Below are positions 1-8,456 of a DNA stretch of 64,000 nucleotides, piece by piece. The stretch spans positions 300,863 through 364,862 of the forward strand of contig JAUNHV010000001.1 in assembly GCA_030523725.1 (NCBI GenBank), written 5' to 3'. Each line of letters opens with the position of its first letter. Within the stretch, counting starts at the first letter, position 1. The position numbers and the translations under genes were made by a program. Below the pieces are notes generated by a model. It was not told the DNA's origin. It ran no database searches and saw nothing but the letters and a program-made list of their open reading frames with translations. This DNA is from Synergistaceae bacterium (GTDB lineage: Bacteria; Synergistota; Synergistia; Synergistales; Synergistaceae).

Positions 1-264
1 AACTGCACTTATGGTAGGATTGTCAGCAAACCATAGTTGACCCGATCCGGCATTAGACAAATGTATTCCATATGCGCCATCCTTATCGGGAGTGGTGACG
101 GCAATGCTTTCGTAAGGGTCATTTGTTCCCTCGTTAAACTCTGTCACTGTGGAATTTGTAATCATTGCATAGGCTGGCACACTCAAAATGCTTTGCCCAA
201 AAATAGATAGCACAAGAATCCACACGGAAGCCTTTATAAATAGTTTATAATATTCTTCTTTCAT
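1..264 (-). CDS. Secreted/surface protein, N-terminal fragment (runs off left edge)
   Basis: An open frame of 88 codons starts at the ATG at 262-264 and reads off the left edge. It is preceded by a purine-rich AAGGGGA ribosome binding site. The product begins with a typical signal peptide: a short charged start, a hydrophobic core around residues 12-28, and an Ala-Tyr-Ala cleavage region near residue 33. The visible mature part is rich in Thr, Ser, Gly and Asn, with phrases such as GIHLSNAGSG that resemble the beta-rich passenger regions of autotransporters or adhesins. Only the N-terminus is visible, so the family is not certain. A strong promoter lies upstream at 333-361. Confidence 0.7.
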   Translation of the reverse strand, partial: MKEEYYKLFIKASVWILVLSIFGQSILSVPAYAMITNSTVTEFNEGTNDPYESIAVTTPDKDGAYGIHLSNAGSGQLWFADNPTISAV

Positions 265-332
265 TTTATTTTTTAGTCCCCTTCTCTTTTAAATTTGTAC
301 AAAAACATAAGTACCTAAGGATAACACTGATA

Positions 333-361
333 ATAATAATGTAACCCCATATTGTTGTCAA
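333..361 (-). promoter_or_regulatory. Promoter of the left-edge surface-protein gene
   Basis: On the minus strand, TTGACA (356-361) and TATTAT (333-338) are separated by 17 bases. This is a near-consensus sigma-70/sigma-A promoter about 70 bases upstream of the ATG at 264. Confidence 0.7.
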
Positions 362-554
362 TAAAAATGCAAGATTTTATTGAGATTAATGGATTATTTT
401 AACAAGTAATGTTTATTGAAGGTCAAATAAGCTAAAAGTAAAAACTTTTCCTGAGACGTCCAGATTGTAGGCACTTATTTTTTTATTCTCTTATTCTCTG
501 TAGTGCACTACTAAATCGTAAAAATGCATACCATACACTTTCTCTTTAACCATC

Positions 555-582
555 TTGACAAAGATTTATATATAGATAAAAT
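555..582 (+). promoter_or_regulatory. Promoter of the feo operon
   Basis: TTGACA at 555-560 and TAAAAT at 577-582 are separated by 16 bases, about 30 bases upstream of feoA. One mismatch from consensus in the -10 box. A run of alternating AT follows the -35 box. Confidence 0.65.
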
Positions 583-612
583 CTATACTTGATGATACTA
601 GGGTGAAGTGGA

Positions 613-858
613 GTGATTAACTTGATTTCGACATTAGCAGATGCTAAGGTGGGGCAAACGGTAAGGGTAAAGAAAATACTTGGTCAAGGAGCATTACGAA
701 GACGCATTATGGATATGGGAATAACAAAGGGAGTTTGCATCACAGTAAGGAAATTAGCTCCTCTAGGTGATCCAATGCAACTCACGTTACGCGGATATGA
801 ATTAACACTAAGACATGAAAACGCCAGCTTAATTGAAACAGAAATTTGCTTTCAGTAA
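613..858 (+). CDS. feoA: Ferrous iron transport protein A
   Basis: This is a small SH3-like FeoA domain protein of about 81 residues, the usual size. It is thought to help or regulate the FeoB iron permease at the inner membrane. The family pattern is visible: an opening that sets up an SH3 fold, RRRIMDMGITKG near the middle, and the closing phrase PLGDPMQLTLRGYELTLR. It is the first gene of the feo operon and ends about 40 bases before feoB. The start is ambiguous: GTG at 613 fits an AGGG nine bases upstream, while TTG at 622 fits GGAG at 610-613 with 8-base spacing. Function is known for the family; the operon assignment is inferred from order and spacing. Confidence 0.9.
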   Translation: MINLISTLADAKVGQTVRVKKILGQGALRRRIMDMGITKGVCITVRKLAPLGDPMQLTLRGYELTLRHENASLIETEICFQ

Positions 859-899
859 TTTAACGATGGCTACAAGTTTTGTATTTAAGGAGAAAAGAA

Positions 900-3005
900 A
901 TGGCATTACGAATTGCTCTTATAGGTAACCCAAATTCAGGCAAAACTACCTTGTTTAATCTTCTTACTGGTGAAAATCAATACGTAGGTAATTGGCCTGG
1001 CGTAACAGTAGAAAAAAAAGAGGGTAAACTCCGTGACAAAGAAAATATCACCATAACAGATTTACCTGGAATTTACTCCTTGTCACCCTATTCTCCAGAG
1101 GAAATCGTAGCAAGGAATTTTTTACTAGATGAAAATCCTGATGTAATTTTGAATATCGTTGATGGCACCAATTTAGAACGCAATTTATATTTAACAACTC
1201 AATTATTAGAGCTTGGTATTCCTGTGGTAATTGCCGTTAATATGTTCGAATTGGTTCGCAAGCGTGGCGACAAAATCGATTTTACACTTTTGTCCCAAAG
1301 ATTAGGATGCAGAGTAATTCCTATTTCTGCTATTACTGGTGAAGGTGTTAATAAAGTGGCTGATGCAGCTATTTTGGCAACCCACGAATCAAGACAAGTT
1401 ATAAATATGCACCCCTTCTGTGGAATAGTTGAACATGCCCTTGCACATATAGAGGAAGCTGTCTTAAAAGAAATACCTCTCAATCTTCAAAGATGGTATT
1501 CAATTAAAATTTTTGAGCGTGATATGTATGTGTTGGAAAAACTTAACATTAGCAAAGACGCCCTAAATTCACTTGAGACATCTATTCGAGAAGCAGAAAA
1601 GGAGCTAGATGACTCAACTGAGGGCATTATAGCCAATGAAAGATATCAATTTATAGACCAAATCAAGCAGGGAGCATATCAAAGATCAGCTTACTATGAC
1701 ATGACCCCGTCAAATAAAATCGACAAACTCCTCACAAATCGCTTCTTAGCATTGCCTATTTTTGCATTAATAATGTTTTTTGTGTATTACATTTCCATTT
1801 CACTAGTTGGTGGATGGACAACGAAATGGATCAATGCTACTCTGTTAGGAAAGGGGGCTTATTTGGGGAGTCACTGGATTCAAGGTTTGCCTCTAGTATT
1901 AAGTAATTTATTTACGAAATGGAACGTATCTGCCATATTGTCTGATTTAGTTATAAAAGGAATTTTAGCAGGGTGTGGTGCTGTTCTTAGTTTTTTACCA
2001 CAAATGTTTACACTCTTCGTCTGTATTACTTTTTTAGAAGATTGCGGCTATATGTCTCGCATTGCTTTTATTTTGGACAAATTGTTTAGAAAATTTGGAT
2101 TGTCAGGCAAATCATTTATTCCTTTTCTTGTCGCATCTGGTTGTGGTGTTCCAGGAATTATGGCAACTAGGACGATAGAAAATGAGAATGATAGAAGGCT
2201 GACTATTATCACCACAACATTCATCCCCTGTGGAGCAAAACTTCCCATGATTGCTTTGATATCTGCAACTCTATTTGGAGGCTCAGCCTTGGTAGCACTT
2301 TCTGCCTATTTAGTGGGAATTCTGGCAATCATAATTTCCGGTTTTATATTAAAAAAATCAAAAAGTTTTTCTGGCAATGTGGCTCCTTTTGTCATGGAAC
2401 TTCCAGATTATCGTTTACCACGTTTCTTAAATCTATGGAGAACAGTTTTAGACAGGACATTGTCATATATCAAAAAGGCAGGAAGCATCATTCTAATTTC
2501 TTCCATTTTACTTTGGTTAGGGACAAAATTCTCAGGTGGTTCAAATGGAATTGCATACACACCCAATTTAGCTCTTGAAAAAAGTCTGTTGGGACGCCTT
2601 GCATCTTACTTCCTCTTCCTATTTAAGCCTTTGGGTTTTGGAAATGTGAGGGCTGTAATTGCAACGATCATGGGACTCATTGCTAAGGAAGAAATTGTTG
2701 CAGTTTTTGGTGTATTGGACATTGCAAACATGTCAATGCTCGCTGGTTATTCGTTCTTAATTTTCAATTTGCTCTGTGCTCCTTGCGTTGCGGCAATGGC
2801 AGCAATAAAAAAAGAAATGTATAGTTGGAAATGGACATTATTTGCTATCTCATATCAATGTGTCTTTGCATATTGTGTTTCCCTTATAATCTTTCAGCTT
2901 GGGAAATTTTACTCAGGAGCTAGGGCAAACCCACTTGGAGTAACTGTATCAGCAGTAATTTTGGGAATTTTAACCTATTGGTTATCCAAAGAGAGGAACA
3001 AATAA
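900..3005 (+). CDS. feoB: Ferrous iron transport protein B (GTPase-coupled permease)
   Basis: FeoB takes up ferrous iron across the inner membrane, coupled to an N-terminal G domain. The start is ATG 900, with AAGGAGA at 887-893; an upstream TTG at 879 lacks such a site. The product is 701 residues, a normal length. G1 is GNPNSGKT (residues 9-16) and G3 is DLPG (54-57). The two Gate regions are visible as GCGVPGIMATRTI and as CAPCVAAMAA, among about ten membrane segments. One oddity: the G4 motif, normally NxxD, reads NMFE at residues 114-117 (bases 1239-1250), replacing the guanine-contacting Asp by Glu. It lies between feoA and a small Cys-rich gene two bases downstream. Confidence 0.96.
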   Translation: MALRIALIGNPNSGKTTLFNLLTGENQYVGNWPGVTVEKKEGKLRDKENITITDLPGIYSLSPYSPEEIVARNFLLDENPDVILNIVDGTNLERNLYLTTQLLELGIPVVIAVNMFELVRKRGDKIDFTLLSQRLGCRVIPISAITGEGVNKVADAAILATHESRQVINMHPFCGIVEHALAHIEEAVLKEIPLNLQRWYSIKIFERDMYVLEKLNISKDALNSLETSIREAEKELDDSTEGIIANERYQFIDQIKQGAYQRSAYYDMTPSNKIDKLLTNRFLALPIFALIMFFVYYISISLVGGWTTKWINATLLGKGAYLGSHWIQGLPLVLSNLFTKWNVSAILSDLVIKGILAGCGAVLSFLPQMFTLFVCITFLEDCGYMSRIAFILDKLFRKFGLSGKSFIPFLVASGCGVPGIMATRTIENENDRRLTIITTTFIPCGAKLPMIALISATLFGGSALVALSAYLVGILAIIISGFILKKSKSFSGNVAPFVMELPDYRLPRFLNLWRTVLDRTLSYIKKAGSIILISSILLWLGTKFSGGSNGIAYTPNLALEKSLLGRLASYFLFLFKPLGFGNVRAVIATIMGLIAKEEIVAVFGVLDIANMSMLAGYSFLIFNLLCAPCVAAMAAIKKEMYSWKWTLFAISYQCVFAYCVSLIIFQLGKFYSGARANPLGVTVSAVILGILTYWLSKERNK

Positions 3006-3007
3006 TA

Positions 3008-3205
3008 ATGACTCTTATAACACAAAACTTGGGCAACATTATTGTTGGCTCTTTAGTTGTACTAATTTTGGCTATTGCACTGCGAAATATTATAAAAAAT
3101 TTCGGACATTGCAACTGTCATTGTGCTGACTGTCCAAAGGAAATTGCAAAGGATTGCCATTGTTGCATAAAAAGTAAGGTAGATACAAAAAAGGTTGAGG
3201 AATAA
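3008..3205 (+). CDS. FeoB-associated Cys-rich membrane protein
   Basis: A 65-residue protein starting two bases after the feoB stop, so translation is probably coupled; its likely ribosome binding site (GAGAGG) lies inside the end of feoB. One hydrophobic segment spans residues 8-27. It is followed by a Cys/His cluster with the pattern HCNCHCADC, then a CHCC motif and a Lys-rich tail. This matches the small FeoB-associated Cys-rich membrane proteins common in Firmicutes. Their role is not established; metal or redox handling next to FeoB is a reasonable inference. The stop codon sits in the loop of the operon terminator. Confidence 0.85.
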   Translation: MTLITQNLGNIIVGSLVVLILAIALRNIIKNFGHCNCHCADCPKEIAKDCHCCIKSKVDTKKVEE

Positions 3206-3218
3206 TCCTCAACCTTTT
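3189..3218. terminator. Bidirectional terminator between feo operon and plsY
   Basis: A perfect 9-bp GC-containing stem (GGTTGAGGA / TCCTCAACC) with a 4-base loop is flanked by A-runs on the left and T-runs on the right. It can therefore end both the rightward feo transcript and the leftward plsY transcript. Confidence 0.85.
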
Positions 3219-3234
3219 TATTTTACACGGATTT

Positions 3235-3849
3235 TTATTTGAACAATCTTATATTAACCTTGAGCTCCGTTCCTTTTGAGACACGAATTAAATTTTCCTT
3301 GTGACGAATGATAGTAAGCAATGTTAGAAAAATTATTGCCCAAATATATGGCAAGGGCATATTAAAATGCCAAGCAAAGAAAGCCATAGACGCTATCGCA
3401 ATAATTGAAGCAATAGAAACATAACCAGTTACAAACATTACCAAAAACCAAACAACACCAGCATAAAGTGCCACCCAAAGATTAAAGAAATTATAGAAAG
3501 CTACTACTCCAAATGTTGTAGATACACCTTTGCCTCCTTTGAATGAGAGCCACACAGGATAATTATGCCCGAAAACAGAAGCAACACCAATTGTTGCAAG
3601 AAGAATAACACTATCAACAAAATGAGAAGCAAGCAAAACAACTAAGCCACCCTTTAGCATATCCGTTAATGAGACAAATATTCCCCAAGATTTTCCCATT
3701 AACCTACTAATATTTGTTGCACCAATGTTTTTACTGCCAAATTCACGTATATCTTGTTTGGCAAAAATTTTAGCAACCACATACCCTGTTGGCATACTAC
3801 CAGCCATATATGCAAGAAAAATCCAAAAACAAGCATGTAAAATTGTCAT
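3235..3849 (-). CDS. plsY: Glycerol-3-phosphate acyltransferase PlsY
   Basis: PlsY transfers the acyl group from acyl-phosphate to glycerol-3-phosphate, the first step of phospholipid synthesis, in the inner membrane. The 204-residue product has the family length and about five membrane segments. Recognisable motifs are AGSMPTGYVVAK near the N-terminus, the Gly-rich GSKNIGATN loop around residue 40, and FGHNYPVWLSFKGGKGVSTTFG in the middle, which matches the conserved HxxP...GGKG signature. It lies 12 bases downstream of pgsA on the same strand, so the two membrane-lipid genes probably share a transcript ending at the terminator at 3189-3218. Confidence 0.95.
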   Translation of the reverse strand: MTILHACFWIFLAYMAGSMPTGYVVAKIFAKQDIREFGSKNIGATNISRLMGKSWGIFVSLTDMLKGGLVVLLASHFVDSVILLATIGVASVFGHNYPVWLSFKGGKGVSTTFGVVAFYNFFNLWVALYAGVVWFLVMFVTGYVSIASIIAIASMAFFAWHFNMPLPYIWAIIFLTLLTIIRHKENLIRVSKGTELKVNIRLFK

Positions 3850-3861
3850 TATAATTTTCCT

Positions 3862-4425
3862 CTATTTTGAAATAACATCTAACCCGTTGATAAGATATTC
3901 AATGCCACTCCACACAGTCAAGATGACAGAGATCCACATAACCGTCATTGCAAATGGCATCTCCAACATAAGCATAATTATGCCAACCAGCTGTGTAATA
4001 GTTTTCAGCTTTCCTCCACGCGACGCGGCAATCACAACGCCCTCCGATGCTGCTACCATTCGTAAACCTGAAACAATAAATTCACGAGTAATAATTATAA
4101 CAACAGGTATTGAAGGGAAAAGTCCCAATTCAACCATCGTTATCAATACAGCAATAACTAAAATTTTATCTGCCAAGGGATCCAGGAATTTTCCAAAATT
4201 TGTAATCTGGTTGTTTTTGCGTGCAAGGTATCCGTCAATAGCATCCGTCAAGGACGCTATTGCAAAAATAGCTACAGCAATTAAGTCACCAACATGAAAA
4301 CCACAAAAATTACCAAATTGTGTACGCAAAGTTAAAAAAACAATAACAATCGGCACAAGAAAAACACGTAAAAGTGTTAAAATATTTGGTAGATTCCAAA
4401 TTTTATTTTTCTTCAATGGCTTCAT
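3862..4425 (-). CDS. pgsA: CDP-diacylglycerol--glycerol-3-phosphate 3-phosphatidyltransferase
   Basis: PgsA makes phosphatidylglycerophosphate from CDP-diacylglycerol and glycerol-3-phosphate, the committed step to phosphatidylglycerol. The 187-residue protein has the usual size and several membrane segments. The CDP-alcohol phosphotransferase signature D-x2-D-G-x2-A-R-x8-G-x3-D-x3-D is visible from TDAIDGYLAR to GKFLDPLADK, around residues 61-87. The N-terminus (NLPNILTLLRVFLVP) is also typical of the family. It is cotranscribed with plsY by strand and spacing. A tRNA-Arg gene on the same strand lies just upstream. Confidence 0.95.
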   Translation of the reverse strand: MKPLKKNKIWNLPNILTLLRVFLVPIVIVFLTLRTQFGNFCGFHVGDLIAVAIFAIASLTDAIDGYLARKNNQITNFGKFLDPLADKILVIAVLITMVELGLFPSIPVVIIITREFIVSGLRMVAASEGVVIAASRGGKLKTITQLVGIIMLMLEMPFAMTVMWISVILTVWSGIEYLINGLDVISK

Positions 4426-4452
4426 AAAACAATATCCTCATAAAAAATTAAA

Positions 4453-4529
4453 TGGCGTGTCTGAGGGGATTCGAACCCCTGACCTTATGCTCCGGAGGCA
4501 TACACTCTATCCAGCTGAGCTACAGACAC
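4453..4529 (-). tRNA. tRNA-Arg (anticodon CCG)
   Basis: Read on the minus strand, a complete cloverleaf of 77 bases ends in an encoded CCA. The acceptor arms are GTGTCTG / CAGACAC. The anticodon stem TATGC / GCATA encloses the loop CTCCGGA, giving anticodon CCG for codon CGG. The T-loop GGTTCGAATCC is canonical. Confidence 0.95.
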
Positions 4530-4566
4530 TTTTTTTAAGTATAGCACAAATTATTTCTTTATTCAA

Positions 4567-5064
4567 TTGAAGGTGAAAGGCTTGACAGAAAATTTTTACT
4601 CTTATGAAAACGATGAAAAATTTATGCACGAAGCATTATCAATGGCACAAGAAGCAATGGAACACATGGAAATCCCGATAGGTGCCGTCATTGTTCAAAA
4701 TAACAAAATAATAGGACGTGGCAGAAATAAAAGAAAAGAATGCTCTTCCCCACTTGCACACGCAGAAATCGAAGCTCTTAACGACGCTGCAAAATATATA
4801 GATAACTGGAGATTTGACGACGCAACTATATATGTTACCCTTGAGCCATGCGTTATGTGTGCTGCTGCTTTAGTGCAAGCACGCATAAAAAGAATTGTGT
4901 TTGGCGCAAGTGACGCAAAAGGCGGCGGATGTGGCTCGCTATACAACATTCCTAAGGATGAGAGATTTTATCATACATGCCAAATTACAAGCGGTGTCTT
5001 AGAAGAAGATGCCAGAAAAATTCTTCAAAAATTTTTTAAACAAAAAAGATCTGCTGTAAAATAA
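4567..5064 (+). CDS. tadA: tRNA-specific adenosine deaminase
   Basis: TadA converts the wobble adenosine of tRNA-Arg(ACG) to inosine in the cytoplasm. The zinc-deaminase signature is complete: HAEIEAL supplies the zinc His and catalytic Glu, and PCVMCAAAL supplies the two zinc Cys. The FGASDAKGGGCGSL stretch and the Phe-rich C-terminal helix are typical of the family. The start is uncertain. The frame opens at TTG 4567, but TTG 4582 with AAGGTG at 4570-4575 has better spacing, and the conserved domain begins near ATG 4624. The gene lies alone between the divergent tRNA-Arg and the two-component operon. Confidence 0.93.
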   Translation: MKVKGLTENFYSYENDEKFMHEALSMAQEAMEHMEIPIGAVIVQNNKIIGRGRNKRKECSSPLAHAEIEALNDAAKYIDNWRFDDATIYVTLEPCVMCAAALVQARIKRIVFGASDAKGGGCGSLYNIPKDERFYHTCQITSGVLEEDARKILQKFFKQKRSAVK

Positions 5065-5122
5065 CACAAAATATTCACATTTCTATTCTAGAATACGGTA
5101 TCTTAAAATTGGAGGAGCTCCT

Positions 5123-5806
5123 ATGAAAATTTTAATAATAGAAGATGAAAAAGCGATTGCAGAGGTAGAACGTGCATACGTAGAAAAAGAAGGATATTCT
5201 GCCGACATCGCTGGAAATAGCAATATTGGAATAGAAAAGTTTGAAGAATTTGATTATGACCTTGTAATTCTTGATTTAATGTTACCTGGAATGTCTGGTC
5301 TTGAAGTCTGCCGTTTTATTCGTTCTAAAAAAAATACTCCTATTATAATGGTAACCGCAAAAAGCCGTGAAGATGATATCATTGCAGGGCTAGATGCTGG
5401 TGCAGATGACTACGTCATAAAACCATTTTCTCCAAAAGTGCTGATGGCAAGAGTGCGAGCAAACCTTAGAAAAACAGGGGCAGAATTTAGCGAAGGCTCT
5501 GAAGTTATAAAAATCGGCACGCACTTAGTCATAAAACCTCAAAACTATGCTGTTTACAAAGATAACATTGAAATTTCAATGACAAAAAATGAGTTTTTGA
5601 TTTTGTCTTGCATGGCAAATAGACCGGAAAAAACTTGGTCACGCGACGAACTTATCACCTATGCATTGGGCGACGATTATGACGGCTTCGAAAGGTCTGT
5701 AGATAGCTATATAAAAAACATAAGAAAGAAACTTAATGACCCTGAACATGATTTCATAAAAACTGTTTATGGTTTTGGCTATAAGCTCACAGATGGGGAG
5801 AAATAA
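5123..5806 (+). CDS. OmpR/PhoB-family response regulator
   Basis: A DNA-binding response regulator of 227 residues. The receiver domain covers roughly residues 1-115, with the acidic pocket at EDE (7-9), phospho-acceptor Asp51 in LVILDLMLPG, and the conserved Lys in YVIKPFSP near residue 100. A winged-helix DNA-binding domain follows from about residue 130 (VDSYIKNIRKKL, KTVYGFGYKL). The start is supported by GGAGGAG just upstream. Its stop overlaps the kinase start by one base (TAATG). By position it probably regulates the downstream exporter genes, which is inference. Confidence 0.95.
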   Translation: MKILIIEDEKAIAEVERAYVEKEGYSADIAGNSNIGIEKFEEFDYDLVILDLMLPGMSGLEVCRFIRSKKNTPIIMVTAKSREDDIIAGLDAGADDYVIKPFSPKVLMARVRANLRKTGAEFSEGSEVIKIGTHLVIKPQNYAVYKDNIEISMTKNEFLILSCMANRPEKTWSRDELITYALGDDYDGFERSVDSYIKNIRKKLNDPEHDFIKTVYGFGYKLTDGEK

Positions 5807-7152
5807 TGAGAAACCTTAGGTCACAACACATCATCCAATACCTTTTATTAGTGTTAATTTGTGGTTTAGTAATTCCAGTTTCCATATCTCAGTTACTTGA
5901 TTGGAACTTCAAAAAATTTGCAAGTGAAAAACTCAAGGAAAACAGAAGCACTGCTCGTGAATATTTCACAGGTTTATACAAAAAAAATCAAAATTGGAAC
6001 ACAGCAGTAAAATACACATCAGAATTTGATTTTTATAGATGGCCTATTGTCTCTGTTCAACTTCTTGATAAAAATAACAAACTTGTAAAATTATATAAAA
6101 AAGAGCGTAGGTCAGGATATCATATAAAAGATGAAAAATTATTGGTTTATGAGGATAAACTATATATTAAAAACACCAAAATTGGCACACTTCGCTTTGT
6201 TTGCCTACCATTTTCCGCTAGTCCTGAAGGAATATTTTTAAAAAAATTTAACATTTTGTTATTCCATACTGTCGCTTCCCTCTTACTTCTCAGTGCACTC
6301 TTAGCAATTTTCATTGCTTATAAAATAAGCAAGCCTATAATAGCAGTAACAGAACGAGCTAAAACTATAACCAAGGGTGATTATGTAAAGAAAGAAGAAA
6401 TGACAAGCAATATTACAGAAATTCAACAACTGATAGATAGTGTTGACACATTAGGTCAAAGACTTGATCAGCAAGAAAAGTTGCGGCAGCGTATGATGGG
6501 AGACATCGCACATGAATTGCGCAATCCAGTAACAATTATTAAGTCACATTTAGAAGCAATAGAGGACGGAATTTGGCAGCCAACACCAGAACGAATACAT
6601 TTAACCGTGGAAGAAGTTGACAGGCTTTCTAATTTGATTAAAGATGTTGAACGATTAATGACAATAGAAGGAATGGACAACGCGATGTCATTTGAACAGG
6701 GCAATTTTAGTGACCTGGTAAAAAACTCAATATCAAGCTTCTATCCTCTAGCTAAATCAAAAAGTATTACACTAAAATCTGACATTAATGATGGCATATT
6801 TTGCAAACTAGATGCTCCTAAAATACGTCAAGCCATTAACAATCTCTTAACAAATGCCATCCGCTATACAGACTCTGGTGGTATAATTTCTGTGTCCTTG
6901 ACACAATCGCCAAAAGATGATGTTGTAACTCTTACAATTTCTGATACGGGCATTGGTATTGCAGAAAAAGATTTACCAAACATATTTGAAAGATTTTACA
7001 GGACTGATAAATCCAGAACAAGAGCGTCTGGAGGTATGGGAATTGGGCTTTCTGTCGTTAAAGCTATAGTTGAAGCACATCAAGGTAACATCGTTGTCAG
7101 AAGCACCTTAGGACAGGGAACTAGCTTCTATGTTTCCCTGCCTCTAGCTTAA
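5806..7152 (+). CDS. Sensor histidine kinase
   Basis: A membrane sensor kinase of 448 residues paired with the preceding regulator. TM1 spans about residues 10-31 and TM2 about 150-173, leaving a periplasmic sensor of roughly 115 residues that is Lys/Tyr-rich with no family I recognise. A HAMP segment follows, then the HisKA motif with phospho-acceptor His236 (IAHELRNP). The ATPase domain shows the N box (NNLLTNAIRYTD), DTGIGI, FERFYRTDKSR and GGMGIGLSVVKA. It is followed after 35 bases by tolC, macA and macB-like genes, suggesting the signal relates to envelope stress or an exported compound. Confidence 0.95.
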   Translation: MRNLRSQHIIQYLLLVLICGLVIPVSISQLLDWNFKKFASEKLKENRSTAREYFTGLYKKNQNWNTAVKYTSEFDFYRWPIVSVQLLDKNNKLVKLYKKERRSGYHIKDEKLLVYEDKLYIKNTKIGTLRFVCLPFSASPEGIFLKKFNILLFHTVASLLLLSALLAIFIAYKISKPIIAVTERAKTITKGDYVKKEEMTSNITEIQQLIDSVDTLGQRLDQQEKLRQRMMGDIAHELRNPVTIIKSHLEAIEDGIWQPTPERIHLTVEEVDRLSNLIKDVERLMTIEGMDNAMSFEQGNFSDLVKNSISSFYPLAKSKSITLKSDINDGIFCKLDAPKIRQAINNLLTNAIRYTDSGGIISVSLTQSPKDDVVTLTISDTGIGIAEKDLPNIFERFYRTDKSRTRASGGMGIGLSVVKAIVEAHQGNIVVRSTLGQGTSFYVSLPLA

Positions 7153-7187
7153 ATAGTTAAAAAATTTATACTCACAAGGAGGTAACA

Positions 7188-8456
7188 ATGAAAAAGAAAT
7201 TACAAATATTGCTAGCCATCATTACAATTTGTCACTGTCAATATCCTTGCAAATCATTTGCCCTAACCTTATCTGAGGCAATTGATACAGCATTAAAAAA
7301 TAATCCATCACTACAAATGCAGTCAAAGCAAGTGCTAGTTCAAAAGGAAGCTCTAGCACAGCAAAAAAAGAAAAAAAGTCCAACTGTCTCTGCAAATGCT
7401 TCTTATGTTCGTAGCGGTTCAGAAGGAGTTACCGCAACACATCAAACCGGATCCTATGGCACTGGATTCACACTTGAACAACTAATTGCTGATTCTGGTA
7501 AAACAGAAGCAAATATTCGCTCGGCACAATTTACTCTCTTATCGTCTGAATATGATTTTAAAGCAGCACAAAACGACCTTATAGTAGAAACTGTTTTTGC
7601 CTATTGGACAACACTTGTAAATAGAGAATGTGTAACTATTGCAGAAAGAAAACATCAAAATTATGAAAATAGACTGAAATGGGCAGAAAGTTTTTATAGG
7701 GTTGGAACAAAAGCAAAAATTGAGGTAACAAGGGCAAAATCAGAGCTTGCAACTTCAAAATCTGAGCTTGTAAAGAACCAAGCAGAGTTTGAAGAGAGCA
7801 AACAAAAATTAGCACAACTTCTTAGTTTAGAAGTTTCGGATATAAAAGAGTTAGACTCAAGCCTAGCATACCAAGATACAAAATTTGATACAACAAATGC
7901 AATAGAAAACGCGTTAAAAAATCGTCCCGAATTACTCGCAACAAAAGCACTTCTTTCTGCATCTAATGAAAATTTAGCCTTGCAAAAAAAAGGCTATTCC
8001 CCATCATTTACAGCAGGTGTTGGTTATAATTTTGGAAACAACTCATATTTTGATTCTGATCAGTGGAATGCTCGGTTATCAGCTTCAATACCATTGTTTG
8101 ATGGCGGAGTAACAAACAGCAAAATTAGAGAAGCCCAAGCAAAAAAAGAAATTGCAGCTGCCAAATTAAAGGACATTGAAAATTCTGTAAGATACGAAGT
8201 AAGTGTCGCTATAACAACAATGAATAAATCAAATGAAGCTTATTTTTCGATGTTAGAAGCTGAAAAAGCAGCTGAAGAAACCTTAAGACTTGCAAATGGA
8301 AGGTATAAGGCAGGAACTGGAGATTCATTAGAAATCTCAGATGCAATAGAAAAGTTGGCAAATGCACAATATAATACGTTAAAAGCACTATATACCTTTA
8401 GAGCAGCACAAATAGAGTACTTAAGAGCAATAGGAGAAAGGTACAATGCAAATTAA
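7188..8456 (+). CDS. TolC-family outer membrane efflux protein
   Basis: The 422-residue product begins with a signal peptide (MKKK then a hydrophobic stretch, likely cleaved near residue 25). It then shows the duplicated TolC/OEP architecture: TLSEAIDTALKNNPSLQ at the start of the first half, long Ala/Lys/Glu-rich helices, and ATIENALKNRPELLATKA-like phrasing opening the second half. It would form the outer-membrane channel of a tripartite exporter, which is evidence for a diderm cell. GGAGGT lies just upstream of ATG 7188. Its end overlaps the next gene by 11 bases, so translation is coupled. Confidence 0.92.
   Translation: MKKKLQILLAIITICHCQYPCKSFALTLSEAIDTALKNNPSLQMQSKQVLVQKEALAQQKKKKSPTVSANASYVRSGSEGVTATHQTGSYGTGFTLEQLIADSGKTEANIRSAQFTLLSSEYDFKAAQNDLIVETVFAYWTTLVNRECVTIAERKHQNYENRLKWAESFYRVGTKAKIEVTRAKSELATSKSELVKNQAEFEESKQKLAQLLSLEVSDIKELDSSLAYQDTKFDTTNAIENALKNRPELLATKALLSASNENLALQKKGYSPSFTAGVGYNFGNNSYFDSDQWNARLSASIPLFDGGVTNSKIREAQAKKEIAAAKLKDIENSVRYEVSVAITTMNKSNEAYFSMLEAEKAAEETLRLANGRYKAGTGDSLEISDAIEKLANAQYNTLKALYTFRAAQIEYLRAIGERYNAN

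Larger units (their letters stand above)
265..612. other. Divergent intergenic region between surface gene and feo operon
   Basis: This 348-base AT-rich stretch separates the leftward surface-protein gene from the rightward feo operon. I see no coding frame with a credible ribosome binding site. It holds one promoter for each direction (333-361 minus, 555-582 plus). I found no clear Fur-box palindrome, although an iron-responsive operator would be expected near feoA. Confidence 0.6.

Noticed and set aside
265..612. Riboswitch or Fur box upstream of feoA
   Set aside because: No conserved riboswitch core and no convincing GATAATGATAATCATTATC-like match; only a standard promoter can be supported.
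3725..4297. Long plus-strand open frame of 190 codons opposite pgsA and plsY
   Set aside because: It is the antisense shadow of two clear membrane-protein genes, has no ribosome binding site and encodes an Ile/Thr-rich low-complexity product.
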